From Hydrogenophaga crocea (lineage in GTDB: Bacteria; Pseudomonadota; Gammaproteobacteria; Burkholderiales; Burkholderiaceae_C), in NCBI RefSeq assembly GCF_011388215.1, contig NZ_CP049989.1, positions 868,001 to 932,000 on the forward strand: DNA of 64,000 bases, read 5' to 3'. Each line of letters starts with the position of its first letter. Within the stretch, counting starts at the first letter, position 1. Below are positions 15,904 to 27,863 of the stretch, one piece after another. The notes under the pieces were generated by a model. It saw only the letters and a list, made by a program, of their open reading frames with translations. It was not told where the DNA came from and searched no databases. The position numbers and the translations under genes were made by a program.

Positions 15904-17211
15904 ATGTCCGCATCCGCCCCCCACCGTCCCTTCTGCGCCATCGACTTCGGCACTTCCAACTCGGCCATCGCGCTGTCCTCGCCCGGGGGCGGCGCGGCCC
16001 TGATCCCGGTCGAGGGCGCCGAGTGCACCATGCCCACCGCGGTGTTCTACGGCGTCGAGGGCCTGGCGCCGCACGAGCCGCCACAACGCCTGTTCGGCCG
16101 CCAGGCCCTGGCCGCGTACGTCGAGGGTCACGAGGGCCGGCTGATGCGCTCGATGAAGAGCGTGCTCGGATCGCCGCTGGCCGAGCAGAGCACCGACGTG
16201 GGTGAAGGCCGCTCGGTGCGGTACCTGGACGTGGTGTCGGGCTACCTGCAGCACCTCAAGTCGCTCGCCGAACGGCGCGCGGGTGCGCCGCTGGAGCGCG
16301 CCGTGCTGGGCCGGCCGGTGTTCTTCGTCGACGGCGATCCGGCGCGCGATGCGCAGGCGCAGCACACGCTCGAACAGGCGGCGCGTTCGGTGGGCCTGCG
16401 CGAGCTGAGCTTCCAGTACGAGCCGATCGCCGCCGCGCTCGACCACGAGCAGGGCATCGACCGCGAACAGCTCGTTCTGGTGGCCGACATCGGCGGCGGC
16501 ACCTCGGACTTCTCGCTGGTGCGTGTGGGGCCCGAGCGCCGCCGCCGCGCGGACCGCAAGGACGACATCCTGGCCAACCACGGCGTGCACACCGCGGGCA
16601 CCGACTTCGACCGCCAGGTCGAGCTCGCGGCCATCCTGCCGGTCTGCGGCTACCGCGGCCTGGGCCCGGCGCGCGCCGACGGGCCGCCGCGCGAGGTGCC
16701 CAGCCGGGTGTACTTCGACCTCGCCACCTGGCACCTCATCAACACCGTCTACAGCGCGCCGCGGGTGGCCGAGCTGCGCCGCATGCGCGATTTCTACGGC
16801 GACCCGCGCCAGCACCAGCGGCTGATGCGCGTGGTGGACGAGCGCCTGGGCCATGGCCTGCTGGGCCTGGCCGAAGCGGCCAAGATCGCCGTGGCGCAGG
16901 GCGGCGACACGGTCATCGACCTGTCGCGGCTCGAGGCCGGGCTGCGGGCGGGCTTCGACGAAGCGGCTGCACTCAAGGCGCTCGACGCGGAACTGCAGCG
17001 CATTGAAGACGCGGCCGATGAAACCCTGGCCCTCGCGGGCGTGAACGCCGGCGCGGTGGACGCGGTGTACTTCACCGGCGGCTCCACCGGCTTTCGCCCG
17101 CTTACCGAGCGCATCGCCGCGCGCGTGCCCGCGGCGCAGGCCCTGCACGGCGACCGCAACGCCAGCGTGGCCCAGGGGCTGGGCGTGCACGCTCAGCGGG
17201 TGTTCGCCTGA
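15904..17211 (+). CDS. Hsp70 family protein (YegD-like)
   Basis: A 435-residue ATPase of the actin/Hsp70 superfamily: the phosphate-1 loop DFGTSNSAIA at the N-terminus, the phosphate-2 motif VADIGGGTSDFSLV in the middle, and the adenosine motif YFTGGSTGFRPL near the end. It is much shorter than DnaK (about 640) and lacks the substrate-binding domain, as in E. coli YegD. The role is unknown; a chaperone-like ATPase is assumed. The ATG at 15904 is used because the frame upstream overlaps the tRNA. It converges on ggt. Confidence 0.85.
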   Translation: MSASAPHRPFCAIDFGTSNSAIALSSPGGGAALIPVEGAECTMPTAVFYGVEGLAPHEPPQRLFGRQALAAYVEGHEGRLMRSMKSVLGSPLAEQSTDVGEGRSVRYLDVVSGYLQHLKSLAERRAGAPLERAVLGRPVFFVDGDPARDAQAQHTLEQAARSVGLRELSFQYEPIAAALDHEQGIDREQLVLVADIGGGTSDFSLVRVGPERRRRADRKDDILANHGVHTAGTDFDRQVELAAILPVCGYRGLGPARADGPPREVPSRVYFDLATWHLINTVYSAPRVAELRRMRDFYGDPRQHQRLMRVVDERLGHGLLGLAEAAKIAVAQGGDTVIDLSRLEAGLRAGFDEAAALKALDAELQRIEDAADETLALAGVNAGAVDAVYFTGGSTGFRPLTERIAARVPAAQALHGDRNASVAQGLGVHAQRVFA

Positions 17212-17248
17212 GGCGGCGACGGGCCTTGGGCCCGCGCGCCAGGGGCGC

Positions 17249-18853
17249 TCAGAACCCCACGGCCTGCCCGTCGCGGCGCGCATCGCTCGCGGCCACGTAG
17301 CCGTCGGCAAGGTCGTCGCTCAGGCGCGCGATGAACTGGCCGCTGCCGAAGTCGAGGTAACTGTCGGCCGCGGGTTCGAAGCGGTGGCCCAGGGCCTTCA
17401 GGCCGTCGCGCAGCGCCGGGTCCATGGTGGATTCGAAGTCCACGTTCAGGCCCTGGCCCCACTTCCAGCGCGGCGCGTCGCACGCGGCTTGCGGCTGCTG
17501 GCCGTGCACCAGCATGCGCACCAGCGTCTGCACGTGGCCTTGCGGCTGCATGTTCGCGCCCATCACGCCGAAGCCCATCACGGGCTGGCCGTTGCGCGTC
17601 AGGAAGCCCGGGATGATGGTGTGGAAGGGCCGCTTGCCCGGCGCCACCTGGTTGGGGTGGCCGTCCTGCAGCGTGAAGCCGTGGCCGCGGTTCTGCAGGC
17701 TGATGCCCCAGCCTGGCACCACCACGCCGCTGCCGAAGCCCAGGTAGTTCGACTGGATGAAGCTCACCATGCGGCCCTGCGCGTCGGCCGCGGTGAGGTA
17801 GATGGTGCCGCCGCGCGGGGGCTGGCCCGGGCCGGGGTCGATCGCGCGTGTCGGGTCGATCAGGCGCGCGCGCTCGCGCAGGTAGGCCGGGTCGAGCAGG
17901 TCCTGCGTGCGCACCTCGGTCATGTAGCGCTCGTCGCCCACCCAGCGGTAGGTGTCGGCGAAGGCGAGCTTGATGGCCTCGATCTGCAGGTGCTGGCCTT
18001 CGACGCTGTCGGGCCCGAAGCGGCCGATGTCGAGCTGTTCGAGCATGCCCAGCGCCATCAGCGCGGCGATGCCTTGGCCGTTGGGCGGCAGCTCGTGCAC
18101 CGTGTGGCCGGCAAAGCCCATTTCGATCGGCCTGACCCACTGCGGGGTGTGGGCCGCGAGGTCGCTCGCGCGCAGCTGCGCGCCGTGCTCGCGCGCGAAG
18201 GCTTCGATGGCCTGTGCGATCTCGCCGCGGTAGAAGGCCTCGCCGCGCGTGGCCGCGATGGCGCGCAGCGCACGGCCCGCGTCGGCGAAGACGAAGCGCT
18301 CACCCGTGGCGGGCGCGCGCCCGCGCGGCAGGAAGGCCTGCGCGAAGCCGGGCTGGTTCTGCAGCAGCGGCACGGCGCGGGCCCATTTGTCGGCCACGAT
18401 GCCGCCCACCGCATGGCCGCGCTCGGCGAGCTCGATCGCGGGCTCCATCAGGTCGGCGAAGGGCAGGGCGCCGAAGCGCTCGGACAGCGCGGCCCAGCCC
18501 GCGACCGCGCCGGGCACGGTCACGGCGTCGAAGCCGCGCAGCGGGATCTGGCCGTGCTTGTCGCGGAAGTAGGCCGGGCTCCAGCCCGCGGGCGCCTGGC
18601 CCGAGGAGTTCATGCCGTGCAGGCCCTGTCCGTCCCACACGATGGCGAAGTTGTCGCTGCCCAGGCCGTTGGACACCGGCTCGACGACGGTGAGCGCGGC
18701 CGCGGCCGCGATGGCCGCGTCGATCGCGTTGCCGCCCTTGAGCAGCATGCGCAGGCCGGCCTGCGCCGCCAGCGGCTGCGAGGTGGCGACCACGTTCCTC
18801 GCCATCACGGGCGAGCGCAGGGTGGGGTAGGGGTTGGTCCAGTCGAACTTCAT
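17249..18853 (-). CDS. Gamma-glutamyltransferase family protein, probably cytoplasmic
   Basis: A 534-residue Ntn hydrolase. The predicted autoprocessing nucleophile is Thr350 in GGTIYLTAAD, followed by the small-subunit landmarks FIQSNY and GSGVVVPGWGISLQNRG. The large-subunit motif GGNAIDAAIAAA is near residue 40. It has no signal peptide, unlike periplasmic E. coli Ggt, so it probably works in the cytoplasm. It starts 8 bases after gabD and is co-transcribed with it. Hydrolysis of a gamma-glutamylated amine or GABA-type compound would link the two, but the substrate is not established. Confidence 0.85.
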   Translation of the reverse strand: MKFDWTNPYPTLRSPVMARNVVATSQPLAAQAGLRMLLKGGNAIDAAIAAAAALTVVEPVSNGLGSDNFAIVWDGQGLHGMNSSGQAPAGWSPAYFRDKHGQIPLRGFDAVTVPGAVAGWAALSERFGALPFADLMEPAIELAERGHAVGGIVADKWARAVPLLQNQPGFAQAFLPRGRAPATGERFVFADAGRALRAIAATRGEAFYRGEIAQAIEAFAREHGAQLRASDLAAHTPQWVRPIEMGFAGHTVHELPPNGQGIAALMALGMLEQLDIGRFGPDSVEGQHLQIEAIKLAFADTYRWVGDERYMTEVRTQDLLDPAYLRERARLIDPTRAIDPGPGQPPRGGTIYLTAADAQGRMVSFIQSNYLGFGSGVVVPGWGISLQNRGHGFTLQDGHPNQVAPGKRPFHTIIPGFLTRNGQPVMGFGVMGANMQPQGHVQTLVRMLVHGQQPQAACDAPRWKWGQGLNVDFESTMDPALRDGLKALGHRFEPAADSYLDFGSGQFIARLSDDLADGYVAASDARRDGQAVGF

Positions 18854-18860
18854 CGTGACG

Positions 18861-20339
18861 TCACTTGAGCACGTCGCCGAGGCACAGGTATTTGATCTCC
18901 ACGTAGTCGTCCATGCCGTGGTGCGAACCCTCGCGGCCCAGGCCCGACTGCTTCACGCCGCCGAAGGGCACGTGTTCGGTGGCCAGGATGCCCACGTTGA
19001 TGCCCACCATGCCGTACTCGAGCGCCTCGCTCACGCGGAAGATGCGGCCCACGTCGCGGCTGTAGAAGTAGCTCGCGAGGCCGAACTCGGTGTTGTTCGC
19101 GGCGGCGATGGCTTCCTGCTCGGTCTCGAACTTGAAGACCGGCGCGAAGGGGCCGAAGGTTTCTTCGCGCGCGCAGAGCATGTCGGCCGTGGCGTCGGCC
19201 ACCACCGTGGGCTCGAAGAACTGGCCCTGCAGCTTCTTGCCGCCGGTGAGCACGCGGCCGCCCTTGGCCACCGCGTCCTGCACGTGGCGCTGCACCTTCT
19301 CCACCGCCGCGTCCTCGATCAGCGGGCCCTGCACCACGCCGTCCTCGAAGCCGTTGCCCACCTTGAAGGCCTTGACCTTGGCGGCGAACTTCTGCACGAA
19401 CTGCTCGTACACGCCGGCCTGCACGTAGAGGCGGTTGGCGCACACGCAGGTCTGGCCCGCGTTGCGGTACTTGCTCGCGATCGCGCCCTCCACGGCCGAG
19501 TCGATGTCGGCGTCGTCGAAGACGATGAAGGGCGCGTTGCCGCCGAGCTCCAGGCTGAGCTTCTTCACCGTGGGCGCGCACTGCGCCATCAGGATGCGGC
19601 CGACCTCGGTGGAGCCGGTGAAGCTCAGGTGGCGCACGGTGTCGCTTGCGCACAGCACCTTGCCCACGGCGATGCTCTGTTGCGCATCGGCCGTGATCAC
19701 GTTGAGCACGCCGGCCGGAATGCCCGCGCGCACCGCGAGTTCGGCCGCGGCGAGCGCGGTCAGCGGCGTGAGCTCGGCCGGCTTGATCACCACCGGGCAG
19801 CCCGCGGCCAGCGCGGGCGCGACCTTGCGCGTGATCATGGCCAGGGGGAAGTTCCACGGCGTGATGGCCGCGCACACGCCGATGGGCTGCTTGAGCACCA
19901 GCAGGCGGCGGTTGGGGTCGAAGGTGGGCAGGGTTTCGCCGTTGACGCGCTTGGCCTCTTCGGCGAACCACTCGACAAAGCTCGCCCCGTAGGCGATTTC
20001 GCCCTTGCCCTCGGCAAAGGGCTTGCCCTGCTCGGCCGTGAGGATGCGGCCCAGGTCTTCCTGGTTCGCCATCAGCAGGTCGTACCACTTGCGCAGGATG
20101 CCCGCGCGTTCCTTGGCGGTCTTGGCACGCCAGGCCGGCCAGGCCTTGTCGGCCGCGGCGATGGCGGCCTCGGCGTCGGCCGGGCCGAGGTTGGCCACGT
20201 CGGCCAGCTTCAGGCCGGTGGCCGGATCGTGCACGTCGAAGCGCGCGCCGCCCTTGGCCCACTGGCCGTTGATGAGGCCGTCGGTCTTGAGCAGGGTCGG
20301 GTCCTTGAGCAGGGCCAGGGGGGAGGTTTTCATGTCCAT
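18861..20339 (-). CDS. gabD: NAD(P)-dependent succinate-semialdehyde dehydrogenase
   Basis: A 492-residue aldehyde dehydrogenase. The active-site Glu264 is in LELGGNAPF, the nucleophile Cys298 is in GQTCVCANRLY, and PWNFP lies near residue 162. The double cysteine (C298/C300) is typical of GabD rather than general ALDHs. It oxidises succinate semialdehyde to succinate, the last step of GABA breakdown. The first ATG (20339) has GGAGA 8 bases upstream; a second ATG two codons later is possible. It forms an operon with ggt and lies behind a strong palindrome. Confidence 0.9.
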   Translation of the reverse strand: MDMKTSPLALLKDPTLLKTDGLINGQWAKGGARFDVHDPATGLKLADVANLGPADAEAAIAAADKAWPAWRAKTAKERAGILRKWYDLLMANQEDLGRILTAEQGKPFAEGKGEIAYGASFVEWFAEEAKRVNGETLPTFDPNRRLLVLKQPIGVCAAITPWNFPLAMITRKVAPALAAGCPVVIKPAELTPLTALAAAELAVRAGIPAGVLNVITADAQQSIAVGKVLCASDTVRHLSFTGSTEVGRILMAQCAPTVKKLSLELGGNAPFIVFDDADIDSAVEGAIASKYRNAGQTCVCANRLYVQAGVYEQFVQKFAAKVKAFKVGNGFEDGVVQGPLIEDAAVEKVQRHVQDAVAKGGRVLTGGKKLQGQFFEPTVVADATADMLCAREETFGPFAPVFKFETEQEAIAAANNTEFGLASYFYSRDVGRIFRVSEALEYGMVGINVGILATEHVPFGGVKQSGLGREGSHHGMDDYVEIKYLCLGDVLK

Positions 20340-20380
20340 GGGCGTCGTCTCCGTCGGTTCGCGAGCTGGGGGAATCGGGT

Positions 20381-20404
20381 AAATATTTAACTTGTTAAAT
20401 ATTT
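20381..20404. promoter_or_regulatory. Perfect AT-rich palindrome upstream of gabD
   Basis: AAATATTTAAC and GTTAAATATTT are perfect 11-base inverted repeats with a 2-base TT spacer, in a region otherwise about 70% GC. It lies 42 bases upstream of gabD, on the far side from alaS. The composition and symmetry mark it as an operator, probably overlapping the gabD promoter. The cognate regulator is not in the window; MarR- and GntR-type proteins bind sites of this kind. Confidence 0.7.
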
Positions 20405-20588
20405 CGGGCGCCATTGTGCCGCCATTGCGCCCACGAGCATAGCCCCCGACCCGCGCCGGGGCGGTGCCAGCGGCGACTGCCCGCCCGGTGCCCGTGGTTT
20501 TCCCTGGGCTGGCCGGGCCCGCCCCGCATGTTGGAAAATAGCGGGTTCGCGTGCGCGGCACGCGCCCCTTCCGATCCCAAAGGCCCCC

Positions 20589-23210
<2,622 letters not shown>

Positions 23211-23216
23211 CCCCCA

Positions 23217-23246
23217 GGCCAGCCGGGCTGGTCAGCCCGGCTGGCC
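23217..23246. terminator. Bidirectional stem-loop between alaS and the convergent hypothetical gene
   Basis: GGCCAGCCGGGCTG and CAGCCCGGCTGGCC form a perfect 14-base inverted repeat with a GT spacer. The stop codon of the minus-strand gene lies in the spacer and right arm. There is no T-run on either side, so termination may be Rho-assisted or the hairpin may protect 3' ends. Confidence 0.6.
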
Positions 23247-24137
23247 GATCGAATCGCGCAGGTCGGCCGGGCGCGAGGTCGCGAAGCCCAGGCGCCCGAT
23301 CAGGAACAGCACATTGCGCAGCAGCCGCGCGAGTTGGGCGCGCGCTTCGCGCGAGTGCGCGGGCGCGCTGAGCTGGATCGAGGGCATGCGCGTTTCCACG
23401 GCGTCCTCGTCGCTGGCGGCGCTGCCGTAGTGCAGCAGCGGGTCCTTGCGCAGGGCCAGGCGGGCCTCCACGAGTTCCACCGCGCGTTCGAGCTTGCGCA
23501 TGTCCTCGAAGCCGATGTCCCAGCACACCTGGCGGCCTTCGAGGCGCTCCACCACGCTGCAGCCCATGGGCAGCTCCCAGCGCTTGGGTTCCTGGCGGCC
23601 CGAGAAGAAGCGCCGTGCCTGCTCCCAAAGCGAACCGGTGTCGGCGGCGAAGTGTTCGAGCGTCTGGCGGATCTCGACCGCGAGGTCGCCCTGCGAGCCG
23701 GGGCCGGGCACCACCACCACGCCGTCGTTGTCCAGGCGCGCGCCGTCGACCGTGACGCGCTGAGGGTGCCAGCCCGCGGCCACCGACTGCGCGACGCCGC
23801 GCACCATCTCGCGCGCGCTCCAGGGCGCGAGCATGAGCGTGACGCCGCCGGCCTGCAGCCAGCGCAGGCCCACGGCCGCGTCGCTGCCGTCGCCGAGCAG
23901 GCGCTGCAGGGCCGTGGCCGCTTCGCGCTGGTCGTGGCGGCTGGCGCCCATGAGCACCACCACCACCAGCGCCTCGTTGCCCTTCATGGCCGGGGCGTTG
24001 CACACCATGCAGCGCACCTTGGCATCGGTGCGCGAGAACACGTCGCAGGTGGTTCGGGGGGGAAGTACCGCGCCGTCGTTGTTGAGCGTTTGCAGGACGG
24101 CGGCGGGGGTGTCGGTGTTGAGGCGGGGCATGGACAT
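23232..24137 (-). CDS. Hypothetical protein (conserved-looking, unrecognised)
   Basis: A 301-residue soluble protein that I do not recognise. It has no signal peptide or membrane segments. Near the N-terminus three cysteines (31, 43, 46; the last two as CMVC) could bind metal or form a redox site. An acidic and hydrophobic middle (LVVVVLMGASRHDQ and VVVVPGPGSQGD) suggests an alpha/beta fold. Coding is supported by continuous reading to the palindrome shared with alaS and by a normal, non-Arg/His-rich composition. It stands alone, convergent with alaS. Confidence 0.7.
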   Translation of the reverse strand: MSMPRLNTDTPAAVLQTLNNDGAVLPPRTTCDVFSRTDAKVRCMVCNAPAMKGNEALVVVVLMGASRHDQREAATALQRLLGDGSDAAVGLRWLQAGGVTLMLAPWSAREMVRGVAQSVAAGWHPQRVTVDGARLDNDGVVVVPGPGSQGDLAVEIRQTLEHFAADTGSLWEQARRFFSGRQEPKRWELPMGCSVVERLEGRQVCWDIGFEDMRKLERAVELVEARLALRKDPLLHYGSAASDEDAVETRMPSIQLSAPAHSREARAQLARLLRNVLFLIGRLGFATSRPADLRDSIGQPG

Positions 24138-24260
24138 CGGGCGAGCGGCTCGCGGCGGGCCCCGACATCTTGGCTTGCGCGGCCCCGGGGCCGTTCGCGG
24201 GCGGTTCGTGCGGACGGTGGGGGCGACTGCCGGTCGCGCGCCGGGCGGCGCCAGGGCGGG

Positions 24261-24348
24261 GCCTGAGTCCTTAGTGTTCAGGTGCCCGTCAGGGCATCGT
24301 CATCGCGGGCCGGAACCGCCCCGCCGGGGCCCGGACTCAGGCGGTTCC
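24261..24348. repeat. Two overlapping inverted repeats in the leader of the gene at 24369
   Basis: GCCTGAGTCC (24261-24270) is complementary to GGACTCAGGC (24333-24342), and GGAACCGCC (24312-24320) is complementary to GGCGGTTCC (24340-24348). The two 3' arms share three bases, so the helices cannot both form fully. The element ends 20 bases before the downstream ATG. It may be a structured leader or operator. The rest of the 24138-24368 gap shows nothing recognisable. Confidence 0.5.
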
Positions 24349-24368
24349 TTCCACTCCCCCCTGTACCC

Positions 24369-25328
24369 ATGAACGCTATCAGCCTGGGCGGCACCGGCCG
24401 CACGCAAGGCCAGGTGCCGGCAACGGCCGCTTCCTTTCCCCATCACCGCAACGGCGCCGAGACCGCCGGCACGGCGGTGCCGCAGCCGCTGGCCGCCGGT
24501 GATCTGTCCGGCCAGATCGAGCGCATCGACCAGTCCCTGCGCCAGGCCGGCCGCTGCGCCGAGGAAGCGGGCCACACCGTGGCCCGGCTGGCGGCGAGGC
24601 TCGGTGTCCTGCGCGAGCAGCAATCGGCGGCGCGCGCGGCCCGCGGGCGCGACAAGGACCAGCGGGACTATCTGCGACTGCAGATCGGCCTGTGTGAGCA
24701 GCAACTGAGCGAGGCCGAGCGCGACATCGTGGTGGCCCGCGCGTCCATGGAGGCCTTCGAAGCGCAACGGCACGCATGTGTCGCGGCGCTCGAACAGGCC
24801 CGGGCGCGCGCGCGTTCGCGCGAATCGGCGCCGGCGATCCGTCCTGTGCAGCCGCGGGATGCGGGGGGCGGCACCGCCGCCGCCCGGCCCCACGTGCTGC
24901 GGGCCGCGCGCGCGCGCACGAAGGCGGTGACCGAAGCGCGCGCCTCGGACGTCGCCGACAAGGGCAAGGACCGCATGGACCCCGTGTCCCCGACGCCGGT
25001 GATGCCGGTCGACGCGCCCCGCGACGAGGTGCGTTTCATGGCCGCGACCGCGCTGGGGGCGCTCGCCTTGGGCTTGATCGGCGTGTTGGTCGACCGCTCC
25101 GTGGGGCTGAAGATCGGCGAAGCGCACAGCATTGCGCCCACCTTTGCCCACCTCGGTGCCATGGGCAGCCTGAGCGCGCTGGTGGCCCGCGGGGAGCGCC
25201 TGGACACGCCGCTGCGCGTCACGGTGCTCGCGCTGATGGTGGGGCTCACCGCGCTGTTGATCGCGCAGGGGCTTCAGTCGGCGTCCGATGCCGCCGGTGC
25301 CGGCCAGTCCAGGCCCAGCCTGCTCTGA
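24369..25328 (+). CDS. Hypothetical protein with coiled coil and C-terminal membrane segments
   Basis: A 319-residue protein of unknown function. Residues about 45-160 are charged and Ala/Glu/Arg/Gln-rich, with the pattern of a long coiled coil. A basic linker follows, then two hydrophobic segments near 225-245 and 290-312 that could anchor it in the membrane. The ATG at 24369 is preferred because the preceding sequence holds the inverted repeats and codes for a Pro/Arg-rich extension. It overlaps the 3' end of the convergent pseudouridine synthase gene by 55 bases. Confidence 0.65.
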   Translation: MNAISLGGTGRTQGQVPATAASFPHHRNGAETAGTAVPQPLAAGDLSGQIERIDQSLRQAGRCAEEAGHTVARLAARLGVLREQQSAARAARGRDKDQRDYLRLQIGLCEQQLSEAERDIVVARASMEAFEAQRHACVAALEQARARARSRESAPAIRPVQPRDAGGGTAAARPHVLRAARARTKAVTEARASDVADKGKDRMDPVSPTPVMPVDAPRDEVRFMAATALGALALGLIGVLVDRSVGLKIGEAHSIAPTFAHLGAMGSLSALVARGERLDTPLRVTVLALMVGLTALLIAQGLQSASDAAGAGQSRPSLL

Positions 25329-26224
25329 AAGCGCCGCGCCTGCCCCGTGACCGGGTCGGTGAAGGCGATGCCCTGTGCGAGCAGGCGCAGCGGCTCGGCG
25401 AAGTCCTCGGCCTCGTCGGGGCCGCGGCGCACGCGCGGGTAGAACCGGTCGCCGGCGATGGGCAGGCCCAGCGCGTCGAGGTGCACGCGCAGCTGGTGGC
25501 GCTTGCCGGTCAGGGGCTCGAGCGCGTAGCGCGCCCAGTCGCCGCGCACCTCGAGCCGCTCGATGCGCGTTTCGCTGTTGGCCTCGCCTTCGGTCTCGAC
25601 CATGCGGAAGAAGGCCTCCACGTCTTCTTCGATGCGGCTGCGGCGCGTCTGCGGAAAGGCCTGCGCGGGGTCGTGCGGCGCGATCGCCTCGTAGCGCTTG
25701 TGCACCTGTCGGTCGCGGAACAGCGCGTGGTAGGCGTTGCGGTCCTGCGGCCGCAGGTTGAACACCACCAGGCCCGCGGTCTCGCGGTCGATGCGGTGGA
25801 TGGGGTTGAGCGTGTCGATGCCGGTGCGCCGCTTCAGCCGCACCATGAGGCTGTGGCGTACGTATCGGCCCGTGGGGGTCACGGGCATGAAGTGCGGCTT
25901 GTCGGCCACCAGCAGGTGCTCGTCCTGGAACACGATGCGTTCTTCGAACGGGATCGCGGCCTCGCCCTCGATCTCGCGCCAGTAGTACAGGCGCGCGCCC
26001 GGCACGCAGGGCGCGTCGGCCGCCACGGGCCGGCCCTCGTCGTCGAGCACGTCGCCCTGGGCCAGGCGCTGCGCCCAGGCCAGCGGCGCCACCACGGGCA
26101 GCCGCTCGCTCAGGAACTGCAGCACCGAGCCCCAGGGCACAGGCTTGGCGAAGGGGATCGCGACGCAGCTCGGCGAGAGGCCTTCGCGCGTGGGGATCAG
26201 GGGGTTTTTGGGGCGGTGCGCCAT
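25274..26224 (-). CDS. RluA-type pseudouridine synthase
   Basis: A 316-residue pseudouridine synthase. The catalytic Asp is in [13 protein letters not shown], and the later block [20 protein letters not shown] is typical of the RluA family. An S4-like region lies at the N-terminus (about residues 25-65). It isomerises uridine in rRNA or tRNA; the site is not readable. The start overlaps the end of trmB by 28 bases, so the two are coupled. Its 3' end overlaps the convergent coiled-coil gene, and no terminator separates them. Confidence 0.85.
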   Translation of the reverse strand: MAHRPKNPLIPTREGLSPSCVAIPFAKPVPWGSVLQFLSERLPVVAPLAWAQRLAQGDVLDDEGRPVAADAPCVPGARLYYWREIEGEAAIPFEERIVFQDEHLLVADKPHFMPVTPTGRYVRHSLMVRLKRRTGIDTLNPIHRIDRETAGLVVFNLRPQDRNAYHALFRDRQVHKRYEAIAPHDPAQAFPQTRRSRIEEDVEAFFRMVETEGEANSETRIERLEVRGDWARYALEPLTGKRHQLRVHLDALGLPIAGDRFYPRVRRGPDEAEDFAEPLRLLAQGIAFTDPVTGQARRFQSRLGLDWPAPAASDAD

Positions 26225-26940
26225 ACCAGGTCCCACACACCGTGGCCGAGCTTCAGGCCGCGATTCTCGAACTTGGTGAGGGGGCGGTAGTCGGGCTTGG
26301 GCGCGTAGCCGCCGTGTTCGTCGGACACCGTGTTGTGCAGCAGCGGCTCGGCGCGCAGCACCTCGAGCATCTGCTCGGCGTAGGGCTGCCAGTCGGTGGC
26401 CAGGTGCAGGTAGCCGCCGGGCTTGAGCTTTCTGGCCAGCCGGTTCACGAACGGTCCCTGGATCAGCCGGCGCTTGTGGTGCTTGGTCTTGTGCCAGGGG
26501 TCGGGAAAGAAGATGTGCACGCCGTCCAGGCTGGCCTCGCCGAGCATGTGGTCGAGCACCTCGACCGCGTCGTGCCGCACGATGCGGATGTTGTCCAGGC
26601 CGCCGTCGCCCGCGAGCTTGAGCAGCGCGCCCACGCCGGGCTCGTGCACCTCGCAGCACAGGAAGTTGTCTTCGGGCCGCACGCTGGCGATGTGCGCGGT
26701 GGCGCCACCCATGCCGAAGCCGATCTCGAGCACCAGCGGCGCATCGCGGCCGAAGGCGGCGCGCGCGTCGAAGGGGCGCTCTTTGTCGAAGGGCAGCAGC
26801 AGGCGCGGGCCGTACTGCTCGTAGGCCTTGGCCTGGGCGGTGGTGGTGCGGCCGGCGCGCAGCACGTAGCTCTTGACCTGGCGCAGGTAGGGCACGTCGG
26901 TGGGCGGGGTGCGCGGCTGCGCGTGGCGGGGATCGGTCAT
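26197..26940 (-). CDS. trmB: tRNA (guanine(46)-N7)-methyltransferase
   Basis: A 247-residue SAM-dependent methyltransferase that makes m7G46 in tRNA. The SAM site [15 protein letters not shown] is near residue 74, and the family motif [16 protein letters not shown] is in the middle. The ATG at 26940 is used because further upstream the frame is Pro/Arg-rich and lies in gluQ's intergenic tail. It belongs to a minus-strand run of gluQ, trmB and pseudouridine synthase, all acting on stable RNA. Confidence 0.95.
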   Translation of the reverse strand: MTDPRHAQPRTPPTDVPYLRQVKSYVLRAGRTTTAQAKAYEQYGPRLLLPFDKERPFDARAAFGRDAPLVLEIGFGMGGATAHIASVRPEDNFLCCEVHEPGVGALLKLAGDGGLDNIRIVRHDAVEVLDHMLGEASLDGVHIFFPDPWHKTKHHKRRLIQGPFVNRLARKLKPGGYLHLATDWQPYAEQMLEVLRAEPLLHNTVSDEHGGYAPKPDYRPLTKFENRGLKLGHGVWDLVWRTAPKTP

Positions 26941-26968
26941 GGGAAGGCGGCCTTGAAGGGCCGGGATT

Positions 26969-27862
26969 TTAGGCGGGCCGGCGCTGCGCCCAGGCCGCGG
27001 TCCAGGCGGCGGTCCAGCTGGCCAGGGCATCGGGCAGCGGGCCGCTGGCCGCGGGCAGGCCCAGGGCCTGCGCGGCCGCGTTCAGCGCGGCCAGCGGCTC
27101 GCGCAGGTCGAGCGGCTGGGCGCCGTTCTGCTTGCTCAGCTTTTCGCCGTTGTCGCCCAGCACCAGCGGCGTGTGCAGGTATGCGGGCGTGGGCAGGCCG
27201 AGCGCGCGCTGCAGCAGGATCTGGCGCGGCGTGTTGTCGGCCAGGTCTTCGCCGCGCACCACGTGGGTGATGCCCTGGTCGGCGTCGTCGACCACCACCG
27301 CGAGCTGGTAGGCCCAGAGGCCGTCGGCGCGCCGCACGATGAAGTCGCCGACGGCGCGCGCCACGTCCTGCGTCTGCGGGCCCAGGCGGCGGTCGGTCCA
27401 GGCCACCTCGGCCTGTGCCGGCACCCGAAAGCGCCAGGCGCGTGCGGGCCGCCCGGCCAGGCCGCCGCGTTCGGGCCGGCAGGTGCCGGGGTAGGGCGCT
27501 GCGGCGTGGCGCTCGCGCGGCGTGCCCGCGGCCTGCAGCGCGCGTTCGATGTCCTGGCGCGTGCAGGCGCAGGCGAAGGCGTCGCCCTGGGCGAGCAGGC
27601 GATCGAGCGCGGCCTGGTAGGCGGCACCGCGCGCCGATTGCCAGCGCACCGGCTCGTCGCTCAGGAGGCCGCAGGCGGCGAGCTGTTCGAGGATGAGCGT
27701 GTCGGCGCCAGGCACGCAGCGCGGGCCGTCCACGTCTTCGATGCGGACCAGCCAGGCGCCGCGGTGGGCGCGGGCGTCGAGCCAGCTCGCGAGTGCGGCC
27801 ACCAGCGAGCCCGCGTGCAGCGCGCCCGTGGGCGAAGGGGCGAAGCGGCCGCGGTAGGACAC
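26969..27862 (-). CDS. gluQ: Glutamyl-Q tRNA(Asp) synthetase
   Basis: A 297-residue truncated glutamyl-tRNA synthetase paralogue that attaches glutamate to queuosine in tRNA-Asp. The start [14 protein letters not shown] contains the class I HIGH-like site, the zinc cysteines occur as CACT and later YPGTC, and KLSKQNGA is the KMSKS-like loop. It lacks the anticodon-binding domain, as expected. The GTG start at 27862 lies one base after the stop of the upstream flavoprotein gene, so it is translated by coupling. Confidence 0.92.
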   Translation of the reverse strand: MSYRGRFAPSPTGALHAGSLVAALASWLDARAHRGAWLVRIEDVDGPRCVPGADTLILEQLAACGLLSDEPVRWQSARGAAYQAALDRLLAQGDAFACACTRQDIERALQAAGTPRERHAAAPYPGTCRPERGGLAGRPARAWRFRVPAQAEVAWTDRRLGPQTQDVARAVGDFIVRRADGLWAYQLAVVVDDADQGITHVVRGEDLADNTPRQILLQRALGLPTPAYLHTPLVLGDNGEKLSKQNGAQPLDLREPLAALNAAAQALGLPAASGPLPDALASWTAAWTAAWAQRRPA

Positions 27863-27863
27863 C

